Positions 11,006 to 21,855 of a stretch of 64,000 nucleotides of DNA are shown here, one piece after another. Under the pieces are notes generated by a model. That model saw nothing but the letters and a program-made list of their open reading frames with translations, ran no database searches and was not told the origin of the DNA. Numbering within the stretch: the stretch's first letter is position 1; each line of letters begins with the position of its first letter. Source of the stretch: Stutzerimonas kunmingensis (GTDB lineage: Bacteria > Pseudomonadota > Gammaproteobacteria > Pseudomonadales > Pseudomonadaceae); contig NZ_CP090366.1 in assembly GCF_021432085.1 (NCBI RefSeq), positions 1,178,001 to 1,242,000 of the forward strand, written 5' to 3'. Both the position numbers and the translations under genes were made by a program.

Positions 11006-11299
11006 ATGAAGCTTCGTCCTCTGCATGACCGCGTCGTGATTCGTCGCAGCGAAGAAGAAACCAAGACCGCAGGCGGCATCGTCCTGCCGGGCTCCGCTGC
11101 CGAGAAGCCGAACCGTGGCGAAGTCGTTGCTGTGGGTACCGGCCGCGTGCTTGACAACGGCGAAGTACGCGCCCTGGCCGTGAAGGTCGGCGATAAGGTG
11201 GTGTTCGGCCCTTATTCGGGTAGCAACACCGTCAAGGTTGACGGCGAAGACCTGCTGGTGATGAGCGAGAACGAAATTCTCGCTGTCGTCGAAGCCTGA
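11006..11299 (+). CDS. groES: Co-chaperonin GroES
   Basis: The 97-residue heptameric lid of the GroEL folding chamber. It begins [31 protein letters not shown] split around the mobile loop (residues about 17-34), which docks onto GroEL, and ends [16 protein letters not shown]. Length and sequence are standard. It is the first gene of the groESL operon, with an AGGAG site six to seven bases before the ATG and a heat-shock promoter candidate upstream. Confidence 0.98.
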   Translation: MKLRPLHDRVVIRRSEEETKTAGGIVLPGSAAEKPNRGEVVAVGTGRVLDNGEVRALAVKVGDKVVFGPYSGSNTVKVDGEDLLVMSENEILAVVEA

Positions 11300-11336
11300 T
11301 CGCCCCGCGAATCTCCGTAAATAATTCACGAATTGA

Positions 11337-12998
<1,662 letters not shown>

Positions 12999-13024
12999 GC
13001 CGACCGGCCCTTAGCTACAAAAAG

Positions 13025-13050
13025 AACCCCGCCTTGTGCGGGGTTTTTTT
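13025..13050 (+). terminator. Intrinsic terminator of groESL
   Basis: Stem AACCCCGC / GCGGGGTT with loop CTTGT, followed by a run of seven T. It stands 27 bases after the groEL stop. Confidence 0.93.
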
Positions 13051-13165
13051 ATGCCTGCTGAACAGTGACGTCACAGGCCGTACATACCGTTCGTCCAAAA
13101 TTGCACAGGAATTAAACAACTGAACTACGGTCAGTTAACTACTCGCTTAATCAAGGGCTTACGCC

Positions 13166-13387
13166 ATGAAGCTGGAAATAGCTCGAGGATTGTTCCTGGC
13201 TGGCGCTCTGGGAGTGACCACGCTGTGCGTGGCGGCCTGGAATGAGCCCGGAGCGACGCTGGTGCAGAGCAGCGAAAGCCGCAGCTATTGTCCGGTGCCG
13301 CCTGGTGGGCGCCCGCAGTTCGAGGCGATGCGGCCTGATCAGGATTTGCTGTTGTTGCTGTATGGCCTGTCCCAGGGCATGCGGTGA
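13166..13387 (+). CDS. Small exported or membrane-anchored protein of unknown function
   Basis: Short reading frame of 73 residues between groEL and the efflux operon. Residues 1-24 (MKLEIARGLFLAGALGVTTLCVAAW) look like a signal peptide or membrane anchor; the rest is short and polar with one cysteine (SYCPVPPGG) and a leucine-rich stretch near the end (DQDLLLLLYGLSQGMR). I recognise no family. The ribosome site is weak (AAGGGC). The hydrophobic N-terminus and the placement in an otherwise empty interval support it, but it could be a chance frame. Confidence 0.6.
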   Translation: MKLEIARGLFLAGALGVTTLCVAAWNEPGATLVQSSESRSYCPVPPGGRPQFEAMRPDQDLLLLLYGLSQGMR

Positions 13388-13419
13388 GCTGGAGGCTATC
13401 CTCGCAGCCCACACCGCAC

Positions 13420-16400
13420 TCAGCCGGCGCTCGGTACGGCCGCCGCGGACGGGCTTTGGTCGGGCTTGGCCAGCAGGTCATAGACCGCCGGTAGCACGAA
13501 CAGGGTGAACAGCGTACCCACCGACATGCCGGTGGCAATCACCAGGCCGATGTCGAACCGGCTGACCGCGCCGGCCCCACTGGCGATGATCAGCGGCACC
13601 ATGCCGAACACCGTCGCCGCTGTGGTCATCAGCACCGGCCGCAGGCGAATCGCCGCCGCTTCTTCCACCGCTTCGCGTCGACTCAGGCCCTGTTCGCGGC
13701 GCAGCTGATTGGCGAACTCGACGATCATGATGCCGTGCTTGCTGATCAGTCCGATCAGCGTCACCAGGCCCACCTGGGTATAGATGTTCATGCTCGACAG
13801 GCCAAGGAACAGCGGCACCAGCGCGCCACAGACCGACAGCGGCACGGTGACCAGGATCACCAGAGGATCGCGGAAGCTCTCGAACTGCGCGGCCAGGACC
13901 AGGAAGATCACCGCCAATGCCAGCGCGAAGGTCAGGTACAGCGCGTTGCCTTCCTGGATGTACTGGCGCGAGGCGCCGGCGTAATCGAAGCTGAAACCTT
14001 CGGGCGCTTCTTCGCGGGCGATGGTCTGCAGCGTTTCGATCGCCTCGCCCATGCTGACGATCGGAAAGCCCTGGATCATCGCGGCGTTGAGTTGCTGGAA
14101 CTGCTTGAGCTGAGTCGGTCGGGCGCGATCGTGCACCTGGATCAGCGTCGACAGCGGCAGCATCTGGCCTTGCCCATTGCGCACGTAGTAGTTGCTCAGC
14201 CAGTCCGGGTTGTCGCGGTAGGCGCGCTCGACCTGGGCGATGACCTTGTAGCTGCGGCCTTCGATGGTGAAACGGTTGATCTCGCCTTCGCCGAGCAGGG
14301 TGCTCAGGGTCAGGCCGAGGTCTTCCATGGATACGCTCATCTGCGCCGCCTTCTCGCGGTCGATCTCGACCACGATTTCCGGTTTGTCGAAGGCCAGGTC
14401 CACGTCGAGGAAGGCGAACTTGCCGGACTCCTCGGCGCGCTTGCGGATGCGCTCGGTCACCTGCAGCAGCGTCTCGTAGTCGTTGGCGGTGTTGATCACG
14501 AACTGGAAGGGCAGGCCTTCGCCGGTGCCCGGCAGAGACGGCAGGTTGAAACCGAAGATCTGCAGGCCCGGCAGGCGATCGAGCTTGGCCTGCACCTCGG
14601 GAAGGATTTCCATCTGCGAGCGCTCGCGCTCGTCCCAGGGCTTGAGCAGGAAGCCGCCGATGCCGCTCTGCACGCCGTCGAAACCGTTGATCTGGAACCA
14701 GGAGTAGTACTCCGGAAAGCTCTTGAAGATCTCCAGGAACTGGTCGGTGTAGGCGTTCAGGTAGTCCAGGTTGGCGGTCTTCGGTGCGCTGGCCATCATG
14801 AAGACGATGCCCTGGTCCTCCTCCGGTGCCAGTTCGCTCTCGGTGAACATCAGCAGCACCGGAATCAGCGCCAGCACGAGCACGGCGAACACCAGTACCA
14901 CCGGGCGGGTATTGAGGGTGCCGTGCAGCGCGTGCTGATAACGCTGCTTGAGGCGTTCGAACAGTTCGTCCAGGCGATGGGCGAAGCCGCTGGGGTTCTC
15001 CTCATGGCGCAGCAGCTTCGAACACATCATCGGTGACAGCGTCAGCGCCACCACGCCGGAAATCAGCACCGCGCCGGCCAGGGTCAGGGCGAACTCCTGG
15101 AACAGCGCGCCGGTCAGCCCCTGCAGGAAGCCGATGGGGGCATAGACCGCCGCCAGGGTGATGGTCATGGTCACCACCGGCATGGCGATTTCCCGTGCGC
15201 CGTCGATGGCCGCCTGGAACGGTGACTTGCCCTGTTCTATATGCCGGTGGATGTTCTCCACCACGACGATGGCATCGTCCACTACCAGGCCGATCGCCAA
15301 CACCATGGCCAGCAGCGTCAGCAGGTTGATCGAGTAACCCATCGCCTGCATGAAGAACAGCACGCCGATCATCGACAGCGGAATGGTCACCACCGGAATC
15401 AGCACGGTGCGCAGCGAGCCGAGGAAGAGAAACACTACGACGATGACGATCACTGCGGCTTCGGCCAGGGTCTTCACCACCTCGTCGATGGAGGCCTGGA
15501 TGAACTCGGTGGCGTCGTAGGCGATGGTCGCCTTGAGGCCCGGCGGCAGCTGTGCCTCGATCTGCGGCATGATCGCGCGCACTTCCTTGATCACGTCCAG
15601 CGGGTTGGCGCTGGGTGTGCCCTTGATGCCGATATAGACCGAGGGGATACCGTCGAACGAGCTGATCGAGTTGTAGCTTTCGGCGCCCATCTCCACCCGC
15701 GCCACATCACCCAGCAGAACGCGACTGTCGCCCTGCGTGCGCAGCGGGATGGCGGCGAACGCTTCCGGCGTCTTCAGCTCGGTGTCGGCGTTGATGCTGG
15801 TGACCACGTACTGGCCCTTCACTTCGCCGGCCGCCGAGAGGAAGTTGTACTTGCGTACCGCCTCGTTCACGTCGCTGGCGGAAACCCCATAGGCCGCGAG
15901 CTTCACCGGGTCCAGCCAGAGGCGCATGGCGAACACCTGGTTGCCGAGGATTTCCGCTTCGGCCATGCCCGGCAGCGTCGCCAGCTTGGGCTGGATGACC
16001 CGCGACAGGTAGTCGGTGATCTGCGGGTTGCTCAGCTGGTCGCTGTAGAAGCTGATGTACATCAGCGCGGTGGAGTCGGCTGCCTGCTTGTTCAGCACTG
16101 GGTCCTCGGCATCCTGCGGCAGCTGGTTCTTCACCGAGTTGGCCTGGCTCAGCAGCTCGGTGTAGAGGCGATCGGTGTCGGCGCCAATACGCGCATAGAC
16201 CGAGATCACCGAGGCGTTCTGCTGGCTGACCGAGGTCATGTAGTCGACGCCTTCGGCGCTGGCCAGACTCTGCTGCAACGGCTGGGTGATGTAGCCCTGG
16301 ATGGTCTCGGCGTTGGCGCCGGGGTAGGCGGTGGTCACCGTGATCAGCGCACTTTCCATCTGCGGGTACTGACGGATGGTCAGGCTGTTGAAGGCCTGGA

Positions 16401-16476
16401 TGCCGAGCAGCACGATCAGCAGGCTAATGACGCTCGCCAGCACGGGGCGGCGGATGAAGGGGTCGGTGAACGCCAT
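13420..16476 (-). CDS. mexW: RND multidrug efflux permease, MexW-like
   Basis: Inner-membrane proton-driven pump of 1018 residues, full length for the hydrophobe/amphiphile efflux RND family. It begins MAFTDPFIRRPVLASVISLLIVLLG and has the periplasmic docking and porter domains, and the proton-relay helix with the paired aspartates (AIGLVVDDAIVVVENIHRH). It works with the adaptor encoded just upstream; no outer-membrane factor gene is present, so it would borrow one such as OprM. The MexW name rests on the two-gene layout without an OMF and on remembered gene order near groESL and icmP in P. aeruginosa. Substrates are unknown. Confidence 0.85.
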   Translation of the reverse strand: MAFTDPFIRRPVLASVISLLIVLLGIQAFNSLTIRQYPQMESALITVTTAYPGANAETIQGYITQPLQQSLASAEGVDYMTSVSQQNASVISVYARIGADTDRLYTELLSQANSVKNQLPQDAEDPVLNKQAADSTALMYISFYSDQLSNPQITDYLSRVIQPKLATLPGMAEAEILGNQVFAMRLWLDPVKLAAYGVSASDVNEAVRKYNFLSAAGEVKGQYVVTSINADTELKTPEAFAAIPLRTQGDSRVLLGDVARVEMGAESYNSISSFDGIPSVYIGIKGTPSANPLDVIKEVRAIMPQIEAQLPPGLKATIAYDATEFIQASIDEVVKTLAEAAVIVIVVVFLFLGSLRTVLIPVVTIPLSMIGVLFFMQAMGYSINLLTLLAMVLAIGLVVDDAIVVVENIHRHIEQGKSPFQAAIDGAREIAMPVVTMTITLAAVYAPIGFLQGLTGALFQEFALTLAGAVLISGVVALTLSPMMCSKLLRHEENPSGFAHRLDELFERLKQRYQHALHGTLNTRPVVLVFAVLVLALIPVLLMFTESELAPEEDQGIVFMMASAPKTANLDYLNAYTDQFLEIFKSFPEYYSWFQINGFDGVQSGIGGFLLKPWDERERSQMEILPEVQAKLDRLPGLQIFGFNLPSLPGTGEGLPFQFVINTANDYETLLQVTERIRKRAEESGKFAFLDVDLAFDKPEIVVEIDREKAAQMSVSMEDLGLTLSTLLGEGEINRFTIEGRSYKVIAQVERAYRDNPDWLSNYYVRNGQGQMLPLSTLIQVHDRARPTQLKQFQQLNAAMIQGFPIVSMGEAIETLQTIAREEAPEGFSFDYAGASRQYIQEGNALYLTFALALAVIFLVLAAQFESFRDPLVILVTVPLSVCGALVPLFLGLSSMNIYTQVGLVTLIGLISKHGIMIVEFANQLRREQGLSRREAVEEAAAIRLRPVLMTTAATVFGMVPLIIASGAGAVSRFDIGLVIATGMSVGTLFTLFVLPAVYDLLAKPDQSPSAAAVPSAG

Positions 16477-16544
16477 GGGAAGTCCCTGGAACCTTGTCTG
16501 AGTCTGCTGTGCGTCGGGCCTGCCGCGTGAGGAACAGGCTTTTT

Positions 16545-17681
16545 CTATTCGGTCGCCGGCTGCTGAGAGCCTTCCAGCTTGAGCGTGCGGCTTTCGGCGA
16601 TGGCGACATGGGCGCCGCTGTCCAGCTTGAGCTGGCCGGCGGTGATCACCTGTTCGCCGCCCTCCAGGCCGTCGAGGACGACCGTCAGTCCGTCGCGCCG
16701 CTCGCCGGTGGTGACGAAGCGGCGCTCGACCACCAGGTAGGGCTCGTCGCTGCTGACGCCTTCCGGCGGCGTGCCCTCGGTCACCAGCAGCACCGAGTTG
16801 CCATACAGGGTGTAGGTGATGGCGGTTTCCGGGACCACCACCTGGGCGGTCTCGGTCGGCAGCAGCACCTGCAGGTCGGCAAACATGCCGGGCAGCAGAC
16901 GTCCGTCCGGATTGCCCAGTTCGGCGCGCACCTGAACGTTGCGGGTAGTGGTTTCCACCTTCGGGTTCAGCGCGCTGATCAAGCCTTCGAAGCGTTCGCC
17001 GGGATAGGCGGCGACCTGTAGCTGCACTCGCTGGCCGAGCTTCAGCAGCGGCACATGCTGCTCGGCCAGGAAGAAGTCGACGTACAGCGTGGTCAGGTCC
17101 TGAAGCGTGGCGATCGGCGTGCCGGCGGCGATGTAGTCGCCGACATCCACCTGACGGATGCCGATGGTGCCGGAGAAGGGCGCCAGGATGCGCTTCTTCG
17201 ACAGACTGGCGCGCAGCTGCGCAACGCTGGCCGCGGCCTTCTGCGATTCGGCATTGAGCCGGTCGTACTCGCTGCGCGAAATGGCCTGGCGATCCAGCAG
17301 GCTACGCGCGCGCTGGAATTCCAGGCGCGACAGGTTGAGGTCGGCTTCGGCGCTGGCCAGGCTGGCCTGCTCCATCTCGCTGTCGAGCAGCACGATGGCC
17401 TGGCCCTTGCTGACCTTCTCGCCGGACTGGAACTGCACGTCGGTGATGGTGCCGGCGATCTCGACGCTGAGGTCGATGCCCTGCGACGCCTTGAGCGTGC
17501 CGATGGCTGGCAGGCGGCTTTGCCAGTCCATGCGGCGGGCGAGCTCGGTTTCGACGTCGATCGCAGGCTTGGGGGCCTGGAACTGTTGAATCTGCTGATA
17601 GATCGAGTTGAATTTGAGCGCGGCAAGAATCGCAACGACGACGACCACCGCGCCCAGCATGAACAGCATGCGGCGCAACAT
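16545..17681 (-). CDS. mexV: RND efflux periplasmic adaptor, MexV-like
   Basis: Membrane-fusion protein of 378 residues linking the RND pump to an outer-membrane channel. The N-terminal hydrophobic anchor (residues 5-24) is followed by the lipoyl half-motifs (GTITDVQFQSGEKVSKGQAIVLL broken by the hairpin), an alpha-helical hairpin (residues about 100-160), the second lipoyl half (APFSGTIGIRQVDVGDYIAAG) and the beta-barrel domain. No lipobox is visible, so it is anchored by a transmembrane helix. It lies 68 bases before the permease gene and has an AAGGAAA site. No local regulator gene is next to it. Confidence 0.88.
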   Translation of the reverse strand: MLRRMLFMLGAVVVVVAILAALKFNSIYQQIQQFQAPKPAIDVETELARRMDWQSRLPAIGTLKASQGIDLSVEIAGTITDVQFQSGEKVSKGQAIVLLDSEMEQASLASAEADLNLSRLEFQRARSLLDRQAISRSEYDRLNAESQKAAASVAQLRASLSKKRILAPFSGTIGIRQVDVGDYIAAGTPIATLQDLTTLYVDFFLAEQHVPLLKLGQRVQLQVAAYPGERFEGLISALNPKVETTTRNVQVRAELGNPDGRLLPGMFADLQVLLPTETAQVVVPETAITYTLYGNSVLLVTEGTPPEGVSSDEPYLVVERRFVTTGERRDGLTVVLDGLEGGEQVITAGQLKLDSGAHVAIAESRTLKLEGSQQPATE

Positions 17682-17903
17682 TTTCCGATTTCCTTGGAGA
17701 TGTGAGCCGGCTGTCTACTGCCGTGATCGAGGCAGCCGTTCGAACGGTCCGGTCGCCAGCTTCGGCGACCTGCTGGCACCTGACTCAGCAGGACCGGAGA
17801 GCGAGGAACTTAGCCCCGAAACGAGGCCAAGTAAAGGGGGAGCGGGGCGGAATGCAGCGCAGGTGTGGGGCGGGCGACAGACTGTCGGCCCGCCCGCAGA
17901 TCA

Positions 17904-19526
17904 TCAGCCGGCAAGGCGTTGGGTGACCTCGGTAAGTTGCGCCGACAGCCCGTGCAGGTTCTGGCTGGCGGTTTCGGTGCGCTCGACGTTCTGCTGGTTG
18001 ATGGTGGCGATGGAGGTGATCTCGGTGATGTTGCGCGAAATGTCTTCGGCCACCGCGGTCTGCTCCTCGGCGGCCGTGGCGATCTGGCGGTTCATGTCGC
18101 GGATCGCCTCGACCGCTTCGGTGATGCGCTGCAGCATCTGACCGGCCTCGGTCACCTGGCCGACGCCCTGTTCGCTGCGCGCCTGACCGCTCTCGATGGC
18201 GCGTACGGCATTGCTTGCGCCGGTCTGCACGGTGTCGATGATCTGGTGAATCTCGGCGGTGGACTCGGCGGTGCGCTGGGCCAGGGTGCGCACCTCGTCG
18301 GCGACCACGGCAAAGCCACGGCCGGCGTCACCCGCTCGGGCCGCCTCGATGGCGGCATTGAGCGCGAGCAGGTTGGTCTGGTCGGCGATCCCGCGGATCA
18401 CCTCCAAGACCTTGCCGATGCGCCCGCTATCACCCTCCAGGCGGCGGATGACGTCTGCCGTGCTGGCGATCTCGTTGCTCATGTCGGTGATAGTGGCGAT
18501 AGTGCCGCGCATCACCGCTTCGCCCTGCTGGGCGGAATGGTCGGCGGCGTCGGCGGCCTGCGCGGCTTCGGCGGCATGCCGCGAGACTTCCTGAGCGGTC
18601 GCGGACATCTCGTGCATCGCCGTGGCGACCTGATCGGTACGCGAGAACTGCTCGCGGGCGCCGTCGGCCATCAGCCTGGCGATGGCGTTCAACTCGCCGC
18701 TGGCACTGTCCAGATTCGAGGTGCTCTGCTGCAGGCGGGTGAAGGTGTCGGCGAGGAAGTCGCGCAGCACGTTGGCGGCAGCGGCAAGGCGGCCCAGTTC
18801 GTCGCTGCGGCTGGCATCCACGCGGTCGGCGAACTTGCCCTGGCTGAGGCGGGCGATGTGCTCGATCAGGTTGCGAATCGGTTCGATGATCCGGCGATTG
18901 ACCAGCCACAGGCTGAACAGCGCCACCACCACACTGGCGAGGATCATGATGATCGGGCCGAAGGACGCGGTGCTCTGAGCGTCGGCACGGATGGTCTCCG
19001 AGCGCTGCGCGGCGGCGTCGCCCAGCTGTTTGACCAGCTCGCTCAGCTGAGCGCTGGTCGCCCGGTCGATACCGGCTACCGCGGCGTCCCCGGCGAGCGG
19101 GTCGCTGTCGGCGGCAATGTAGGCATCCAGGCCCTTGCGATAGGCAACGCCGAGAGTGCGGTGCTCGCTACGCAGGCTCTCGATCTGCTTGGCCAGCTGC
19201 GGTTCGTCGGCGGTCAGTACCAGTAGATCGCCCAGAATCTTCTGCACCTTCGCTTCCTGGGCCTCGAACTGGCTCCAGTAGCGGTTGCGAGAGTCCGGCT
19301 GTTTGCCACGCAGCAGAACGTTCTTCCATTCCTGGACCTGCACCTTGAACTCGAGGTTGGCCTCGTCGATCAGTTGCACTTCGGCCAGCGGGCCGTCGAG
19401 CAGCGCCTGGAAGTGGTCGATGTTGTTGCTGAGCAGGCGAATGCAGGCGAGGGCGATGAGCAGCGTCAGCAGCAGGCTGCCGCCGATCAGCGCGAGGATC
19501 TGCGCGCGCAGGGATTTCTGGAGCAT
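17904..19526 (-). CDS. Methyl-accepting chemotaxis protein
   Basis: Transmembrane chemoreceptor of about 540 residues. The N-terminal membrane helix ([25 protein letters not shown] split) is followed by a helical periplasmic sensor domain of about 150 residues, a second helix near residue 195 ([18 protein letters not shown]), a HAMP domain and the signalling hairpin with the conserved tip [17 protein letters not shown]. No C-terminal CheR/CheB-tethering pentapeptide is present. The ligand cannot be told. The frame extends upstream to an ATG at 19565, but I prefer 19526, since MLQKSLRAQ is the more typical receptor start. Confidence 0.92.
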   Translation of the reverse strand: MLQKSLRAQILALIGGSLLLTLLIALACIRLLSNNIDHFQALLDGPLAEVQLIDEANLEFKVQVQEWKNVLLRGKQPDSRNRYWSQFEAQEAKVQKILGDLLVLTADEPQLAKQIESLRSEHRTLGVAYRKGLDAYIAADSDPLAGDAAVAGIDRATSAQLSELVKQLGDAAAQRSETIRADAQSTASFGPIIMILASVVVALFSLWLVNRRIIEPIRNLIEHIARLSQGKFADRVDASRSDELGRLAAAANVLRDFLADTFTRLQQSTSNLDSASGELNAIARLMADGAREQFSRTDQVATAMHEMSATAQEVSRHAAEAAQAADAADHSAQQGEAVMRGTIATITDMSNEIASTADVIRRLEGDSGRIGKVLEVIRGIADQTNLLALNAAIEAARAGDAGRGFAVVADEVRTLAQRTAESTAEIHQIIDTVQTGASNAVRAIESGQARSEQGVGQVTEAGQMLQRITEAVEAIRDMNRQIATAAEEQTAVAEDISRNITEITSIATINQQNVERTETASQNLHGLSAQLTEVTQRLAG

Positions 19527-19611
19527 GGGCAAGGTCTCGGCATTTGAGAAAACGTCAATCAGCATCCGTGCCGTTTCCCAGCATCATCGGCCGGGGGACG
19601 CTTTTCTTGAG

Positions 19612-20706
19612 CTAGACGATGCGCAGATGGTTGTCCCAGAGCCCCGCGGGCAGGTCCAGCGGTGTGCTGGCGATACGTTCGCCACGGCAGTCGAACAGGC
19701 GGCAGCGGCCCTGCCCGGAGCTGACCACGAAGCCCTCGGTGACTGCCGCGACGCCCGCGCAATCGGGCACATGGGCTGCCTGCCGCAGCTCGGCACTGTC
19801 CAGGTCCCAGATGAACACCTTGTTGCCGCGCGGCGCGGTGACGGCCAACAACCGCAGCTCGTCGTGGATGGCGAGGCTGGCGGTGTACTGGTTCATGATC
19901 TGCCGCTGTGCCTCGCCCAGCGGAAAGTGCTGGAAGGCCTGCCCGGGCCGCTTGATCGCCAGCAACGGGATACGGTCCATGGCATCCCCTTCGTACTGCT
20001 GGCCGCTGACCACGGTACCGTCGGCGGCCACGGCGAGGTGACGCACGCTGTTCATCTGCTCCGGCAGCTGTTCCTTGCTGACCAGCGTACCGTCGCGGCG
20101 TAGCAGCACCAGGCTCGGCTCCATCGCATCGAGATTCATCATCTCGCGGCTGTCGGCTTCGGTGCGGATCCCACCATTGGCGATGACCAGGGTTTCGTTG
20201 TCCGGCATCCACAGCAGCTGGTGCGGGCCGATGCCATGGGTCGCGTGCTCGCCGACGCGCACCAGCTGTCGGCCTTCCAGTCGATAGACGCCGAGGACGC
20301 CACGGCCGGCATCGGCGGTGTCGTTTTCGGTGGTGTAGAACCACTCGCCGTCCTTGTGAAACACCCCGTGCCCGTAAAAGTGGCGGTCGGCCGGCGAGGC
20401 CATGACCTGCAGCAGACGCCCGTCACGCGCATCTATCAGGTAGCTCTCGCGGCTCGGGCGACGGCCGACGAACACGGCCAAGGGCAGGTACGGGTGCGGG
20501 TAGACGTCATGGCAGCGCTCGGCGACTGGTGTGGCAAATACCTGGCTGCCATCGAGGCGGTAGCCGACGGCGTAGTGTTGCCCGTCGGCGCCATCACGTG
20601 CGGAGAGCAAAACCTGTTGCCCGTCGTGACGCGTCAGTGACCAGCCAGCGATGCCGCTGGCGGCAAGCATGGCGCCGGTCAGGCCAAGCAGGGTGCGGCG
20701 CTTCAT
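19612..20706 (-). CDS. DUF1513 protein of the iron-regulated imelysin operon
   Basis: Exported protein of 364 residues. The N-terminus MKRRTLLGLTGAMLAASGIAGW has a Tat-like or Sec signal peptide with paired arginines but without the full twin-arginine consensus. The rest is a repeating beta pattern that suggests a seven-bladed propeller (blades such as VFVGRRPSRESYLIDARDG). It is the last gene of the operon and begins two bases after the stop of the imelysin gene before it. The family's biochemical role is unknown; the operon points to periplasmic iron handling. Confidence 0.85.
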   Translation of the reverse strand: MKRRTLLGLTGAMLAASGIAGWSLTRHDGQQVLLSARDGADGQHYAVGYRLDGSQVFATPVAERCHDVYPHPYLPLAVFVGRRPSRESYLIDARDGRLLQVMASPADRHFYGHGVFHKDGEWFYTTENDTADAGRGVLGVYRLEGRQLVRVGEHATHGIGPHQLLWMPDNETLVIANGGIRTEADSREMMNLDAMEPSLVLLRRDGTLVSKEQLPEQMNSVRHLAVAADGTVVSGQQYEGDAMDRIPLLAIKRPGQAFQHFPLGEAQRQIMNQYTASLAIHDELRLLAVTAPRGNKVFIWDLDSAELRQAAHVPDCAGVAAVTEGFVVSSGQGRCRLFDCRGERIASTPLDLPAGLWDNHLRIV

Positions 20707-20708
20707 GA

Positions 20709-21785
20709 TCAGTCCCCGTCGTGCGCGTTGAAGCCGATCTGCACGCCGAGGGCGCGTGCCAGCTCGAGCTGGTGCAGGCGATGCAGTTGGTCTATCCGCT
20801 GGTACAGCGCATCGAGCTGCGCCCGACTCTCCTCGTTGGCGAGCATTTCGCCGAACGGCTCGGGCATGGCTTTCAGTTGTTGCAGCAGATCGGCGTAACC
20901 GGCGTCGATGCGCTTGGCCAGATCAGCCTGCTCAGCGCCGAGCAGCGCGCGCAGACCGTCCTGGTCGGCACCCAGCCAGAGGCTTTCGGCGCCTTTGACG
21001 GTGGCAGCGATATTGCTCAGGGTCGTGTCGCTGCGCCAGCCGTCGGCCTGGTACGGCTGCGGATGGCCCTTGGTCTGGCGACCGAGCGGCGCGCCGAGCT
21101 TCTTCTTCAGGCCGTCGAGGGCCGTGACCTGAACCCGCAGCAGTTCGGCGATGGCTTCGCTCGGTTCGGCATAACGCTCGTTGGGAAAGCTGCGCAACTG
21201 ATCGGCCATGCCGTCCTTGTCCTGCCATTGCTGCAGGACGCTGGCTGCAAGCTGCTGCTGGTGCTCGCCGATGGCCGTCAGCAAGGGGCAGTAGCGCGTC
21301 CTGGTGGTGGGGTCGGCGAGGTCGATGCTGCTGTCGAAAAGGACGTACTCGTAGGCGCTCAGGCCCTGCACCACGACGCTGGCGTTATCCAGATCGGCCT
21401 GGGTCAGCTCGGGCTTGGTCTTGAGCAGTGCCGTGACCTGGCGTGCAACGAGGTTCTTCTTGTCCGGCCAGAACTGGACCTGCCAGGCCAGATTGCCTTC
21501 GCCCATTGGGCCGATCAGCAGCGGCTGCAGGCCGGCCCAGGCGGTTTGCGCATGCACGAAGGCTGCATGCGCTTCGTCCAGGGTCTGGTTGTCGGCACAG
21601 AAGGCGATCGCGCTGGCCGCCAGGCGGCGGTCGGCTTCCGACCACTGTTTATAGGCTGGCAGCAATACGCCATCAGCCAGGGTTTTGCTGGTCTCGGCCT
21701 GCGGGTCGGTGGGCGTGCAGGCGCTCAGCAACAAGGCGGTGAGCAGAGCGCCGCTGGCGATGCGCAGGGTGTTCGAACGGATCAT
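20709..21785 (-). CDS. Imelysin-family (M75) lipoprotein
   Basis: Predicted lipoprotein of 358 residues; the signal peptide ends in the lipobox LLSAC (residues 18-22). The all-helical imelysin fold is shown by the internal repeats of the family, with the motifs QTAWAGLQPLLIGPMGEGN and the GxHxxE-like region replaced here by YEYVLFDSSIDL. Imelysins of the EfeO/IrpA/IcmP type are linked to iron uptake; peptidase activity has been claimed for IcmP but is not general. This is the second imelysin in the operon, separated from the first by the di-heme oxidoreductase gene. Confidence 0.85.
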   Translation of the reverse strand: MIRSNTLRIASGALLTALLLSACTPTDPQAETSKTLADGVLLPAYKQWSEADRRLAASAIAFCADNQTLDEAHAAFVHAQTAWAGLQPLLIGPMGEGNLAWQVQFWPDKKNLVARQVTALLKTKPELTQADLDNASVVVQGLSAYEYVLFDSSIDLADPTTRTRYCPLLTAIGEHQQQLAASVLQQWQDKDGMADQLRSFPNERYAEPSEAIAELLRVQVTALDGLKKKLGAPLGRQTKGHPQPYQADGWRSDTTLSNIAATVKGAESLWLGADQDGLRALLGAEQADLAKRIDAGYADLLQQLKAMPEPFGEMLANEESRAQLDALYQRIDQLHRLHQLELARALGVQIGFNAHDGD

Positions 21786-21855
21786 GGTGTCCTCATCGGC
21801 AAGGCCGGTTGCAGCGCTTTTCGCGCCGGGAAAGCATGGTGAATAGCATGGGCAT

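Noticed and set aside
13735-16530. Two long plus-strand frames opposite mexW
   Set aside because: Both are mirror frames of a well-conserved RND permease.
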